A DNA stretch of 64,000 bases, taken from assembly GCF_003265705.1 (NCBI RefSeq), contig NW_020312848.1, positions 53,901,808 to 53,965,807 of the forward strand. The letters run 5' to 3'. This document shows, piece by piece, positions 23,870 through 35,815 of the stretch; positions within the stretch are counted from its first letter, which is position 1; the number at the start of each line of letters is the position of its first letter. The position numbers and the translations under genes are program-made. Below the pieces are notes generated by a model, which was given only the letters and a program-made list of their open reading frames with translations, searched no databases and was not told the origin of the DNA. This stretch comes from Callorhinus ursinus. Lineage: Eukaryota > Chordata > Mammalia > Carnivora > Otariidae.

Positions 23870-25410
23870 ATTCAACACATACTCACTGAACACATACTAT
23901 GTATAACTCACAATGATACAAAAATTTTCAGCAAAATAATGAGTAATCACCTGCATCTGAGAAGTGTAGGTCATGAAGATGGGAAATATGTAATATAGGC
24001 CTCAAAAAAGCAAGCAAGTTGTAAAGATAGACTTAATCACTGTACTGAGGAATTAAGGACAGGTAGATGGAAGAGATTTATTTGAGGTGAAGTTTTGGAA
24101 AAAAAAACACAAATTCATCACACTAAAAGTGTAGAGAATATTCTAGGCATTGGGAACAGATTAAGCAGATTTACAGAAGAGAGAAAAGAAAAGGATGGGT
24201 AGTTTTCAAAATGTAGCCTTGTGTATTGTATCTGAGAAATTGGAGAATGTTTCGGGAAAAGTTGGCTTATGTAGTCTTTAAATATATGGACCAAGGCCAA
24301 AATTTGAAGTTTTGAATTTTTAAAGAACTTTAAATATTCTGGAAGATTTTGAGCAAAGTAGTGAATGTAACATAACCAGACTATCCTATTTAAAAATATC
24401 CTTAGGAACATTAGGAAGAAGTGATTGAACTAGAAAAAGATTGGAATCTGTGTATCTAGGCTAAAGGATGCTGTCCAAAAAAATAATAATGGTAATCTTA
24501 ACTAGACAAGGACAGGGAAAGAAATTAAGAGGACAGATTTAAGGGAGAATACAATTGTAAAAGGTACGTTAATAATTAGAGAAACAGAAAATAATCTGTG
24601 CCTGGACATTTGTATTTGTTTTGACTGTGAACCTGGTGATATCTAGAACCCAGAAAGAATAGTAGGTTCGATGGTAGGCAGAAAAAGGTGAGAAGTGACA
24701 AAAGTGTTGTTTGAGAAGTATGTTTGCATTGCCAGTGGGATATCCGTGTTCAGCAAGCAGTTGGCGATGAGTTGGAAATGATGACTTTTTGGAAGTCATA
24801 TCAAATGCAGTTCGCCAGAGTCCATAATTTTGAAGGAGACTGTAAAGAGGAAGACAACCACAAATAAGCCACAAGCCATGACTTTGACTAAGGGAAAAAA
24901 GAAGAACCAGTAAAGGATGTGAATCCATAAGACAGCAGAGAACTAGGAGCCAGGAGTCAATGGACAACAGAAGAGATTTTTAACAAGCTAAGAGATTGTT
25001 AAAAACATTATTACAGATGGAAGGGTGGTTTTAAAACGAGGATGAGACATGAAGCAGGTTATAGATTTGGCAAGAGTGTTTTCCAACAGAACATAGTCGA
25101 GGACTTGCATGGCAACTGAAGGAGTTCACATAGAAGTGATACACGTATGTATACACTGGTCCTTTGGGGAAAATGCTGATTAAAAGGGAGATAATACGAT
25201 GGGGCTTGAGAGGGAGCAGGACCGAGGAAAGGTCTTGAGGGGAGGAGACAGTGGAGATGAAAAGATTAAAAGTGAAAGAAGAGTAAAAAGTTGAAACAAG
25301 GAATGAAAGATGATGAGGGGAGACTGCCAGCATCCAGGGCACAGATGAATGTAGTTCTTTAAAGGGAATAGAAACCCACTTTCATCGGAATTGAATGGAA
25401 ATTTGAGGTT
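23870..25410 (-). mobile_element. L2 LINE fossil, long, antisense
   Basis: About 1.5 kb reading as the complement of L2: a 3' end-like 'ctgaacacatactatgtata', then 'gtagagaatattctaggca' with 'gggaacagattaagcag', 'gaagattttgagcaaagtag' (complement of the RT-region 'ctgctcaaa.cc'), 'gggatatccgtgttcagca' with 'agcagttggcgatgag', and 'gaaaggtcttgaggggagg'. It is purine-rich on the plus strand. The 97- to 132-codon minus-strand frames here are relics of this LINE with no intact domain. Confidence 0.65.
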
Positions 25411-26571
25411 GAGTAAACTCATAGCTGGGTTTTTACCTCTTTTACATTATTTGTTAAATCTGTTTATGCCTTGTGACTATCACTGTGTCCCTCTCCCCCA
25501 TGTCGTGATGTCTACATTTGAACTTCGTATCACCTCTTAGGGGTTCCTATTTCTATGACAAATGGTACAAAAGAAGGGAAGGGTATATTCATGGTTGCTA
25601 AAATTTTCTAGTTATGATAGCTTTACTCTGACCATATTTGTTATACGTTGGGATATTATCAGCCAAAAGAATAGCTACTCATTAGAGTTTAAACTTAGCA
25701 GTGATTTTCTCATAAGAGACTAATAGCATAGTCACAAGATGAGTGTTCTTTCCTGTCTCTCAGAAATTTAAGATGGATTAATATACATCTGAAGAATATT
25801 AATTATTTTATGAAACATTTAGATACATGAAGCTTTTGAACTTTTTAAGTAATTGGTTAATTTTTAGTAATTAATAAAATAAAGCTTTTCACTTTTTAGA
25901 AAAACCTTTTAGTGAAAGCAGAACTTGCAACCAGAATGAAATATATGCAGAAATATTATGATAGTCTTTTCTTTCACTGTATTGACAGTATTAATTTTAA
26001 GAACAACCCAATAACTCAACCACTGAAATTGCCCTTAGACATACATGTAATTGCTTAATTCTGCACTTAGTACTACACAATTTGGACACAAAGGTATGAC
26101 AGGGTAACATATCCTTAAACAAAAAAACCTTTTTGTTCATAAAATCAGAACTAAAGCGTAAGGAAAACTAAGAAAGAGACAAGGACCTTGCTTTTGGAGC
26201 CTTTTACAGCAGCTGATATTTCTGCTTTACGAAGTAGACCTTAAATAGTAGAATTTCAGGAATTGGTGATAAACAGTTGGAAGTGTCATCTCCCCAAATG
26301 ATTCCATGACTTCTGACCAAGAAATTCCTACATCATTGCTGCTGAAAATAATTCTTTTTAACATGCTGACAAAAATCCTTTTCCTTTTTTTAATGTTTCA
26401 GTTCTCTGCTAAGCCAATTTATTGAAGCTCTCCAAACTGAATTAAACTGTTTTTTCTGTTTTGCCTTTACTGGGGTTTTGGTGAAAGTATCGACTATGTC
26501 AGGTTTTATGAGACAGAATCATAATGTGGTCTCTCTGGCAGAAGCCCACCCTTTAAGGCATAACCACACTT
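25411..26571. other. Unique AT-rich sequence, nothing recognised
   Basis: No repeat or exon supported. Confidence 0.45.
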
Positions 26572-26595
26572 TGCAGTAATTTTGGTTTTCTGGTG

Positions 26596-26782
26596 TTTTT
26601 TTTAAAGATTTATTTATTTTATTTGTGCAAGCAGGGGGGTGCGGGGAGGGGGTACAGAAGGAGAGAAGCAGACTCCTCGCTGAGTGGGGAGCCCCATGGG
26701 GCTCCATCTCAAGACCCTGAAATCATGACCTGAGCTGTAACCAAGAGTGGGATGCTCAACCGACTGTGTCACCCAGGCGCTG
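26596..26782 (-). mobile_element. CAN-SINE, antisense, diverged
   Basis: Body 'aaagatttatttattttatttg' complement tail, purine-rich centre, and head complement 'gaccctgaaatcatgacctg' to 'cgactgtgtcacccaggcgc'. Flanks share 'tgcagta' (26572-26578 and about 26783-26789), a probable decayed TSD. Confidence 0.9.
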
Positions 26783-26799
26783 CTGCAGTAGTTTTTATT

Positions 26800-26945
26800 A
26801 TGGCTATTTACATATATTTTTTTCTATTGAGGAAACTGACTTAACTGAGAAGTAAAATAATCTACCTAGAGTCACGTTTTAGCAAATGATTAAGCCAAGA
26901 TTCAAATTGAGGTCTGTCTGACTCGAAGATCTCTCTCTCCGTTTT
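26800..26945 (+). mobile_element. MIR fossil
   Basis: Seen: 'ttgaggaaactgacttaactg', 'taatctacctagagtcacg', 'agccaagattcaaattgagg' and 'tctgtctgactcgaagatc'. Standard MIR sense order. Confidence 0.78.
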
Positions 26946-27907
26946 GTTACACCACCTGTGGCTTTTTCTGGGGGTTTTAATTACCCTACAAACATCATTT
27001 AGAAGGAAGCTCCCCCCACACCCCCACATTAGAAGAGTGCCTGAATATTTGAATCCTATTAGCTGCCTTGGACACTTTGACTTCACTTTTCTCCACCTCC
27101 TGTAAAACAGGGATTTTCAGCTCCACCCACTTCAGACAAGAACACAAAAGATTTGACAGTCTTTAGGCACCATTCCAACTCACGCTCTCAAAATTTGATT
27201 GTTTTTTTTTTTCAATTCTGAAACTTTCTATTTTTCTTCTATTAGTTTACATTTCCTTATCTTTCTTAAACCAACACTGTACTCTCATTAAATCTTCTAT
27301 TCTCATTAAGTCTTTTCTGTTTGACAGTTGAAACACTTATTCGGCATTCTTGAAACTGCTATTTTTCTAAGATCTCCCTCTCCTGCCATGTCTTGTTACT
27401 CCCTATTTTTAACTGACTCTCAAAAATAATCAAAATAGTCACTCTGCCCTAAATATCCCCAAGCCTTTCCCACCTCTATGCCTTTGACCCCTCAAGTCTC
27501 TCGGTCCTCTCTGCTACCCGGGGTGGTAGAGTTCATAGAATCCAAATCATGTCCCAACAAAGGCAGTTTCAAGTTGCTACATAAAATCCGTATGGAATGG
27601 AAAGCTGTTTTCACCTTTTTCTCTTCTACATTCTGATTACTTTGGGGAAAATAATTTCATTTTCCCATTCTACATAACAAGAAATGTACAAAAGTATCTG
27701 GCATATAGTGAGTACTTTAAAGGGTAATCTCCTTTTGTTTTGCTTCTGTGGAATTTTGTTTTCTTTTGTCATTTATACTGCTTAATCTAAATATCTCTAC
27801 ATAGAATCAGGAAGGAAGTACCATTTTTTAGTGTAAACATAATGGTAAGCAATATTCAATTTTTTTCTTCCAATTTTTTCTTCTGATGGTAGTTTTTCTT
27901 ACCGATC
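26946..27907. other. Unique C/T-rich then AT-rich sequence
   Basis: No gene seen. The stretch 27040-27530 is pyrimidine-rich and could be a very old L2-type remnant, but no ordered motif supports a call. Confidence 0.4.
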
Positions 27908-27920
27908 AAGACAAATTTCT

Positions 27921-28117
27921 TTTTTTTTAAAGATTTTATTTATTTATTTGTCAGAGAGAGAGAGAGAACACAAGTAGGCAGAGCAGCAGGCAGAGTAAAA
28001 GGGAGAAGCAGGCCTCCCACTGAGGAAGGAGCCTGATACGGGACTCCATCCCAGGACCTGGGATCATGGCCTGAGCCAAAGGCAGCCACTTAACCAACTG
28101 AGCCACCCAGGCACCCC
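27921..28117 (-). mobile_element. CAN-SINE, antisense
   Basis: Full-length complement copy ending 'gagccacccaggcacccc'. TSD aagacaaatttct (27908-27920) and aagaaaaatttct (28118-28130), one mismatch. Confidence 0.95.
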
Positions 28118-28200
28118 AAGAAAAATTTCTGAAGTATGTAAATATTGTTAGAAATAGTGAGACATTAAAGAATGCCGAGAGTTTTTGTTAAGTTTACTAG

Positions 28201-28222
28201 GTTTTTTTTTTTTTAAAGATTT

Positions 28223-28257
<35 letters not shown>

Positions 28258-28420
28258 TTTGAGAGAAGCAGAGAGCAACAGAGAGCATGAGCAGGGAGGA
28301 GAGAGAGAAACAGGCTCCCCACCGAGCAGGGAGCCCAACGTGGGGCTCAATCCCAGGAACCCGGGATCACGACCTGAGCCGAAGGCAGACGCCCAACCGA
28401 CTGAGCCACCCAGGCGCCCC
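28201..28420 (-). mobile_element. CAN-SINE, antisense, with expanded (TTTA)n tail
   Basis: Head complement ends 'ccgactgagccacccaggcg'. The tail has expanded to about ten TTTA units (about 28222-28260) next to a long T run. TSD aagtttactag (28190-28200) and aattttactag (28421-28431). Confidence 0.94.
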
Positions 28421-28589
28421 AATTTTACTAGTTTTTAAATCAGTGTTTTGAACTTAGGTAAGCCATCTGGCCAGTTTTCTGAGTCTTGCCCCAAATAAGA
28501 GATTTATTATTTTCAGTGTATATCTACCAACTGCTCCGAATGATTCTGAGGATTAGTCAAGATTTAGAAACACTTATTTAAGGGCCTCT

Positions 28590-28755
28590 CCACACAGTGT
28601 GTTCCGTGGGCCAGGATCATTACCTGGGAATTTGTTAGAAATGCAAACTCTTGGGCCCCACCCCAGACCTACTGAATCACAAGTCCGCATTTTAACAAGA
28701 TCTTTAGCCAATTTATATGTTCTTTAAAGATTAAGAAGCACTGTTCTAAAGCACA
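28590..28755 (+). mobile_element. MER5A-type hAT fossil
   Basis: Seen in order: 'gggccaggatcattacctgg', 'gaatttgttagaaatgcaaa', 'cttgggccccaccccagacc', 'tactgaatcacaagtccgc' and 'attaagaagcactg'. This is the diagnostic MER5A series. Strand relative to consensus is tentative. Confidence 0.88.
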
Positions 28756-28838
28756 ACTTTCAGAAAATGAATATTCTGAAATATATATATACACACACAC
28801 AAATACTATAAGATAGTGTGCAGATGCATTTATAATTT

Positions 28839-29012
28839 TTTTTTAAGAGAGAGGAGGGGGTGGGCCAGAGGGAGAGGGAAAGAGAGAATCTTAAGCAGGC
28901 TCCACACCCAGTGCAGAGCCCTATGCGGGGCTCCATCTCACAACCCTGAGACCATGACCTGAGCCAAAATCAAGAGTCGGCTGCTTAACTGACTGAGCCA
29001 CCCAGGCGCCCC
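28839..29012 (-). mobile_element. CAN-SINE, antisense, older subtype
   Basis: Contains 'aaaatcaagagtcggctgct' in the head region, the older-subtype marker. A perfect 18-bp TSD cagatgcatttataattt flanks it at 28821-28838 and 29013-29030. Confidence 0.96.
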
Positions 29013-29030
29013 CAGATGCATTTATAATTT

Positions 29031-30448
29031 AAAGAAATATTTGGGATCCTTATAGCTAGGGCTAACGTTTAATATAATAATTAAAAGTCTGGGGAAAACA
29101 ATTTTATGCTCTGTGATTATATTTAACAGTTTTAGATATTTATTTTGCTGTTTTGTATGCATGTGGGAAAGACAAAGCTGTGTCTGCACAAACCAATTGT
29201 GTTGAGTAAATTGAGTTTAAAAGTAAGATTATTTCAGTAATATAATACGTCTGGAGTTTTGTCTGCAAAATGCTACTAACTTGCTTGACTGAATTTTTCA
29301 CCTGGTAACTTGTGTATATCAGATGGATACAGTGGTTAAACTGAAGGTTTACTTACATTATGATGTTAAAAAATTTGTATATCACTTAATATCAAATACA
29401 TCCTGTAAGTATTTCAGGAGTAAAAAGATTATTTGTGGGATATATGGAGGATAAAGAGATTTACTATAGTGTGGGTTATTGAAATTATTTTTAGTGATGT
29501 TTACTCTTCTATGAAGATTCCATTTATAAAACCTTATTATCATTTGTTAAATGACACTATACAGAATGCTTGATGACTTTAATTCATACATTAAATATGC
29601 ACATATATTTAACAATATTTGCATCTTATAATACATTTAATAATGACTTGTCATAGTGTTACTCATTAACCATTTCTTTGACTTTAATATTTGTAAAATA
29701 AATAAAGTGCTTCTATATGTTATATTAATTTAAATTATTTGTTTCTTAATCCTGGAATGGTGATGTATATATCAGTATTTGAGTGGATGTGTTTCCATTT
29801 TAACTGAGATTTTGGAAGAAAGCTTTCCCCCAGAACAGTCTATTAGGATGTCAAAATTCCAAACAATATAGTTCATGTTCTTATTCTTCTACATATGCTT
29901 AAATATATTTCTAACAACATATTATTTCCTATAAACAATTTTTCTTGAATTAGCACAAAATGTCTTCATATTGCAATGCATTTGTAAATCATAGTTCATA
30001 TTAGTAAAAGTTTTTGTAACAAAGTACTACTAGTACTAGTATTATTAAAGCCTAATTAATCATTACTATGTAAAGGCTGAGTTTAGTAGGCACTCATTAT
30101 TTAAATCATAATAAAAATTTAGATTTTTCATTATTCTCACCAAGTTCCAGGTATAATTGTTCAAATGAGCCAACTTTAAACACACAAAACCATAGTATTT
30201 CTTAAAATTGTGGCTAATTCAGTTTGGGTTACATTGATTGTCAGTATTTTCAGCATGTGAATAAAATACTTGAGAAAGGGCATAGAAGGGTAGAAATTTG
30301 GAAGTATTCCCTAAATGTGAATAGGCAGAGGAAATGATTCTCTTACTAGTTATCCAATAGTTTCTCAAAGTTCAAGTCAGCTGCTAATTTGGTGAACATG
30401 AGATAATAAAATCCACCATTCTTGATGTCTTATTGATGATTTTGAAGT
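29031..30448. other. Unique AT-rich sequence, nothing recognised
   Basis: Strongly AT-rich, no open frame or repeat of note. Confidence 0.5.
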
Positions 30449-30464
30449 TCTCATACTCATTTTA

Positions 30465-30668
30465 TTTATTTATTTATTTTTAGTATTTTATTTATTTATT
30501 TGACAGAGGGACACAGCGAGAACAGGAACACAAGCAGGGGGAGTGGGAGAGGGAGAAGCAGGCTTCCTGCCAAGCAGGGAGCCCGATGTGGGGCTCGATC
30601 CCAGGACCCTGGGATCATGACCTGAACTAAACGCAGATGCTTAACTACTGAGCCACCCAGGTGCCCCA
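30465..30668 (-). mobile_element. CAN-SINE, antisense
   Basis: Tail of repeated ttta units, purine-rich body, head complement ending 'ctactgagccacccaggtgc'. TSD tctcatactcatttta (30449-30464) and tttcatcctcatttta (30669-30684), two mismatches. Confidence 0.94.
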
Positions 30669-30684
30669 TTTCATCCTCATTTTA

Positions 30685-31292
30685 AAATGTCCAATATTTA
30701 TTTTAAACTCATTCAGTTTTTGAACTAGTCTGAGCCCCATAGTTGAATTATATTTTTTAAAAAAATACTTTAAAGGAATTAAGTAATTCCTGCACAATAT
30801 TTAAAAGGTATATATGAAATGGTCAAAAACATTAAGAAATGTCTCTCCTCCTCCAGCCCCAGAAGAATCTTTTATAGTTTTATAGTTTCTTTCTTTCTTT
30901 CCTTTTGTTTTATTTTGTTTTTGTGTATGTGTGTTTTGCTCTTGAATATAGAAAGTGAAACACTCAAGAAACTTATAAGTCATATTTTCCCCAAGACTGT
31001 TGCTCTCTGGGATCTGAAGGGAATTGCTTTTCTGTAACATATGCCAATAAGCAGGTGGTTAGTTACTGCTTTAAATTTGTCATTAGAAAAATTTCCAAGT
31101 ATACTGAATATATGCTAGTATTTGTGCCTGTTCATGAAATAAAAAGGAGTCCTGAATGTTCCTCTTAAGTAGGACATTTTGGCTTGGCTATTTCCATATA
31201 CAAACTTAAACTGAATTCAAGCAATGTCGTTTTTGCCCCCAAGTGATTGGTTGTTTCCTCTGAACTCCTGTAGCATTTATATATTAAACATA
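30685..31292. other. Unique sequence, nothing recognised
   Basis: AT-rich. The overlapping 72- and 79-codon frames on opposite strands near 30801-31040 are low-complexity chance frames. Confidence 0.45.
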
Positions 31293-31305
31293 CTACTTCT
31301 GTTTC

Positions 31306-31500
31306 ATTTTTTTTAAAAGATTTTATTTATTTGAGAGAGAGAGAATGAGAGATAGAGAGCATGAGAGGGAAGAGGGTCAGAGGGAGAAGCAGACTCCCTG
31401 CTGAGCAGGGAGCCCGATGTGGGACTCGATCCCGGGACTCCAGGATCATGACCTGAGCCGAAGGCAGTCACTTAACCAACTGAGCCACCCAGGCGCCCCT
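31306..31500 (-). mobile_element. CAN-SINE, antisense
   Basis: Full-length complement copy. TSD ctacttctgtttc identical at 31293-31305 and 31501-31513. Confidence 0.96.
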
Positions 31501-31574
31501 CTACTTCTGTTTCTTGATTTATCAAAAATAGGTAGAATATGTTGACTCCTTGCTATAAAGATTAGAAATTTAGG

Positions 31575-31768
31575 GGGCGCCTGGGTGTCTCAGTTGGTTA
31601 AGTGTCTGCCTTCAGCTCAGGTCATGATCCCAGGGTCCTGGTCCTGGGATTGAGCCCCGCGTTGGGCTCCCTGCTCCACGGGAAGCCTGCTTCTCCCTCT
31701 CCCACACCCCCTGCTTGTGTTCCCTCTCTTGCTGTCTCTGTCAAATAAATAAAATCCTTAAAAAAAAA
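31575..31768 (+). mobile_element. CAN-SINE, sense
   Basis: Starts 'ggcgcctgggtgtctcag' and ends with aaataaataaaatcc plus an A run. Contains a local duplication 'gtcctggtcctggg'. TSD agaaatttagg at 31564-31574 and 31769-31779. With the preceding antisense SINE it forms a head-to-head pair 75 bp apart. Confidence 0.95.
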
Positions 31769-31779
31769 AGAAATTTAGG

Positions 31780-33427
31780 ATTTTTTTACCACCAACACTT
31801 TTTGCTAATTCTGTTGTTTTGAGCTCTTCTAGTGGTTATCTTTATTACTCAAATAATAAACTTTAATATCTATTTTTTTCTATATTGATTCTGTGCTAAA
31901 AATGATGGCTCTTAAAAAGAAACAGCTAGCAAGCTATTTTTATTTTACTTTATGGAACCAATAAATATTTCTGAAGATACAAATTAGAAGGTTCATAAAA
32001 CTTCCTTCTGTTCTCTGAATCATCTGATCTCTTGAGACATGTTACATTTGTTCATCTTTTTCATTTTTTTATACTATTGGTTTTCTTCAAATGTCTGATG
32101 TTTTTAGTTGTTGGTTCAATATATGAATGAGGCTGATTAATAATAAGATTAATAGCTGGGGTAATTTTTTGCACGGTTGCGTAGGTTTCTTTCAACAATA
32201 GGCTTCTCCCTCAAATGGGAGTGTGTTGGCAGGCAGGCTTCACTTTAGGACTGAGTCAACCAATTGGCACTATTGCCAAAGCTAAGACAGTTACTTTGGC
32301 ATGACTGACTTAACTTGCAAGTCTGTAATTGAAGCTGGGAGTTATCTCTAAACTCTGCTCTGCTTATCTTTTGCATTCCTACACCCATATTGGGTGCTTT
32401 CTCTAGAAGGATGTTTTGTTTTCTTAGTCTAATAATGCACTTCTCACTTTATCCCAGGGGCAAAAGCCGTTTGTGTGAGAAGCCTGCTCTAAGACTTGGA
32501 GAGGATATGAGAGGAGGTAGCTAGCTGTTTTATAGGCCTGCCCATTCTGTTTTGTTGTTGTTGTTGTGTTTTGTTTTGCTTTAGGCCTGCCCATTCTTGA
32601 CATGGATTTTAATTAATTCCCCAGATGATTGTACCGTGGCCCACCCTTACCCTTCGTGTTCTGCGAGAAGTAAGAATTTACTTCTGGTATTTTGGATTGC
32701 TTTTTTCCATATTTCTGCTTGTCAATCTATGCCCTTTTATCTGCTCAGTTGCTACCTGGTTTCTCAAACTTTGTGGTCTTCGGCTGGTACTTTTTTTTTT
32801 TCCTCCCCAGCACTGATATAATTTTATTATTTTTAAAACAAAGGGAGAGAACGGAGGTAGACTTGGCTGCTTATTCTATTATACTAATCCAGAAGTCAGT
32901 AGTTCTTTCTAATACCATATAGATATTCATGGTCACCTACTGTGTACATGTCCGTGTCATAAAATGGCATCCAATGGGCTCCGATATCACCTTCCCCTAC
33001 CTAAAGAGCAGAAGGTGCTCTGGCTTACAGATTTGCAGACTCCCTTGTAGAGCACAAATTTTGCTTGTTATTTATTTAAGCACAGAATTCAGGTAGTTTT
33101 GATTCCTCCCAAAAACAATCTGAGTTACTTTCTTTCCTTCCCTGATACTAAAAATATAACCCAAAGAATTCTGCCTACAAGTCAGGCTATCACAAAAATT
33201 TAAATCTATGATCTTGACCAAATATTGGAGGGAAGAGCTTTGCTGTTTTAATGTGTTTTGTAGTAAACCCTATAGCCTGCTGTTTCTTCAGCCTGGCTTT
33301 CCAAACTATGGATAAGCACCAGAAAGCCCGTCACAGGGTTCTACTGATACCATTGTTTTCCTGCTGCCTGCAGGCTGCCTAGGCAGTTTTGTGTGAACTC
33401 TCCATGTGCTTTCCCATTGTGGTGCTT
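31780..33427. other. Mostly unique sequence
   Basis: No gene recognised. The only structured feature is the TSD-flanked T/G tract at 32534-32597. Overlapping plus-strand frames at 32597-32922 are without motif. Confidence 0.45.
32534..32597 (-). mobile_element. Probable poly(A)-only retro-insertion
   Basis: A 15-bp repeat aggcctgcccattct at 32534-32548 and 32583-32597 encloses 34 bp made only of T and G apart from one C near its right end. On the minus strand this is a degraded A-rich tail with AAC units. Inference: an L1-driven insertion truncated to its tail, or a duplication with later expansion. Confidence 0.55.
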
Positions 33428-34178
33428 CTTTTTTTTTTTTTTTTTTAATTTTATTTTATTATGTTATGTTAATCACCATACATTACATCATTAGTTTTTG
33501 ATGTAGTGTTCCATGATTCGTTGTTTGCATATAACACCCAGTGCTCCATGCAGAACATGCCCTCTTTAATACCCATTACCGGGCTAACCCATCCCCCCAC
33601 CACCTCCCCTCCAGAACCCTCAGTTTGTTTCTCAGAGTCCACCGTTTCTCATGGTTCGTCTCCCTCTCTGATTTCCCCCCCCTTCATTCTTCCCTTCCTG
33701 CTATCTTCTTCTTCTTCTTCTTTTTTTTAACATATAATGTAGTACTTGTTTCAGAGGTACAAGTCTGTGATTCATCAGTCTTACACAATTCACAGCACTC
33801 ACCATAGCACATAACCTCCCCAACATCCATCACCAAGCCACCCCATCCCTCCCACCCCTACCACTCCAGCAACCCTCAGTTTCCTGAAATTAAGAATTCC
33901 TCATATCAGTGAGATCATGTGATATATGTCTTTTTTTGACTTATTTCACTCAGCATAATACCCTCTAGTTCCATCCACGTCGTTGCAAATGGCAAGATTT
34001 CGTTTTTGTGGGTTTTTTGATGGCTGCATAATATTCCATTGTGTATATATACCACATCTTCTTTATCCATTCATCTGTTGATGGACATTTTGGCTCTTTC
34101 CATAGATTGGCTATTGTGGACATTGCTGCTATAAACGTTGGGGTGCATGTACCTCTTCAGATCACTGCATTTGTATCT
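33428..34178 (-). mobile_element. Young L1, antisense, 5'-truncated
   Basis: Begins with a long T run (poly-A complement), then 'gttaatcaccatacattaca', 'actagtgctcc'-like 3' UTR blocks, a (CTT) tract and 'aacatataatgtagtacttg', 'cacaattcacagcactcacc'. It then enters the complement of the ORF2 C-terminal region ('ttgcaaatggcaagatttcg', 'tggctattgtggacattgctg'). It stops abruptly at 'atcactgcatttgtatct', the 5' truncation point. No clear TSD was found. Confidence 0.93.
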
Positions 34179-34670
34179 TATATGCAGATAGATGCAGAGA
34201 ACTGTTAGAGCCATTTGTGATTTTTATGGGCCTTTCTGGCTTTAAAATTCTTTGGCAATAGAAATATTGAACAGTTATTTGCTAGAATATGATTAGGGCT
34301 GGCATTTGTGTTTGGCCACTGAGGAGAAAGAAGACACGTTACTATCTAGGGACAAGTAGATAAGGGGTAGATATGTGTGTTCTTTTCTGGGCCATGCAGG
34401 ATATGCCCAGTTGGACGAAGAGGGGAAAATTCAACCTATTTTAAATAAAGCACAGTTATTTTGTTTTTAATAAATGGTACTATGATCATACTACATAGTT
34501 CCTCAAGAGAAATCATAGACTCAGAAATCTCAAGCAAGAAAAGAAACTTTAAAGTTAATTCCAGACTCTTCCAAAATTATTTTACTATTAACACATGCCT
34601 TTTTTCAAAATGCTTTTTATGCTCAAACCAGTATAGCAGTCATCTTCTTTCCCCACATCTCAAAGCTCTA
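34179..34670. other. Unique sequence, nothing recognised
   Basis: No repeat or coding signal. Confidence 0.45.
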
Positions 34671-34684
34671 AAAATACTGCTTTA

Positions 34685-34882
34685 GGGGCACCTGAGTGGC
34701 TCAGTTGGTTAAGCGTCCAACTCTTGATTTTGGCTCAGGTCATGATCTCAGGGTCGTGAGATCAAGCCCTACGTGGGCTCCGCACTGCTCTGGGTATGGA
34801 ACCTGCTTAAGATTCTCTCTCTCCCTCTCCCTGTGCCCCTCCCCACCCCCCCACACACACACTCTATCTCAAAAACAAAACA
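34685..34882 (+). mobile_element. CAN-SINE, sense, older subtype
   Basis: Has 'gcgtccaactcttgattttg' and an A/C-rich tail (aaaacaaaacaaaa) instead of the usual aaataaata. TSD aaaatactgcttta (34671-34684) and aaaattactgcttta (about 34883-34897), a one-base indel. Confidence 0.93.
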
Positions 34883-34897
34883 AAAATTACTGCTTTA

Positions 34898-35654
34898 TAC
34901 CCAATATTTTCCCAACTTAAATAGAGTAAGTTAAATTTCATTATGCCTACTATGTAGGGGCCAGGCTTTGGACACTGATAAACCTGACAACTATAAGACA
35001 TTCACTCCAGCTATCTAACTGGTTAAGGTTTTTAAATGATTGATTTACTGAATTAGTTACGCTATTAGTGTTATTCTATATTGATCAATACAGTTAGCCC
35101 TTGAACATTTGTCTAACGTTTTTTACAAAATAGTTTTGGAGATTATTTATATTTAGTCAATTTAAGATTAGCTGCACTATAGTTTTTGGTAATATAATTA
35201 CAAAAGATTTGAGAAAAATTATGGCAGTGATTATTGTCCTGAACTACCTTGTAGTGAATTGTGTTCACTTATATTTTGAGTGGAAGCTACAAGGGGATTT
35301 TTTTTTCAGAGTATGATCTCCGACCAGTTGAGAAGTTAGTGTCAGATTCAGTTCATGAGTCTGTCATGTACTATATATGTCCTGTACTACATATATGCTA
35401 CATATACCTCAGGGAAGGCATTTTATCTTCTGAGCATGGATCTTAATTTGTAAGATGAGGATAACCATTCCTGAATGGACTCACCACATTGTGGATCATG
35501 ATCCCAAAAGGTGTGCACAGAGTTATACTTTGGTTATTAATATGAGCTTTTCTTGCACAGCCTACAAGATGCTCAGGAGACCATGTGTTTCTCCCATGCG
35601 TTCTCTGTAGCCTACCCATGAATGTTTTACAGTGATGGGTATATTCTGTATCTT
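34898..35654. other. Unique sequence, nothing recognised
   Basis: AT-rich, no supported feature. Confidence 0.45.
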
Positions 35655-35815
35655 CACTGTCCAACAAAGAAAACACCAGCCATTGTGGCTATTGAGCACT
35701 TGAAATATGGCTAGAGTGATTGAGGAGCTGACTGTTTACTTTTATGTAATTTTAATTTATTTAAGCTTGTATAACCATATGTGTCTAGTGTCTACCTTAT
35801 TGGACCACATAGGGA
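35655..35815. mobile_element. Small DNA-transposon fossil (hAT-like), tentative
   Basis: Seen: left end 'cttcactgtccaacaaag', inner 'tggctattgagcacttgaaa', 'atgtaattttaatttattt', right end 'accttattggaccac'. The ends are inverted near-matches (tgtccaa and ttggacc), the layout of a common ancient mammalian non-autonomous element. Family not assigned. Confidence 0.55.

Noticed and set aside
28222..28260. Regular repeats resembling an array
   Set aside because: A simple (TTTA)n expansion in a SINE tail; no spacers, so not CRISPR-like.
34696..34920. Frame beginning MAQLVKRPTLDFGSGHDL, repeated in other SINE copies
   Set aside because: This peptide is the translated tRNA-like head of the CAN-SINE.
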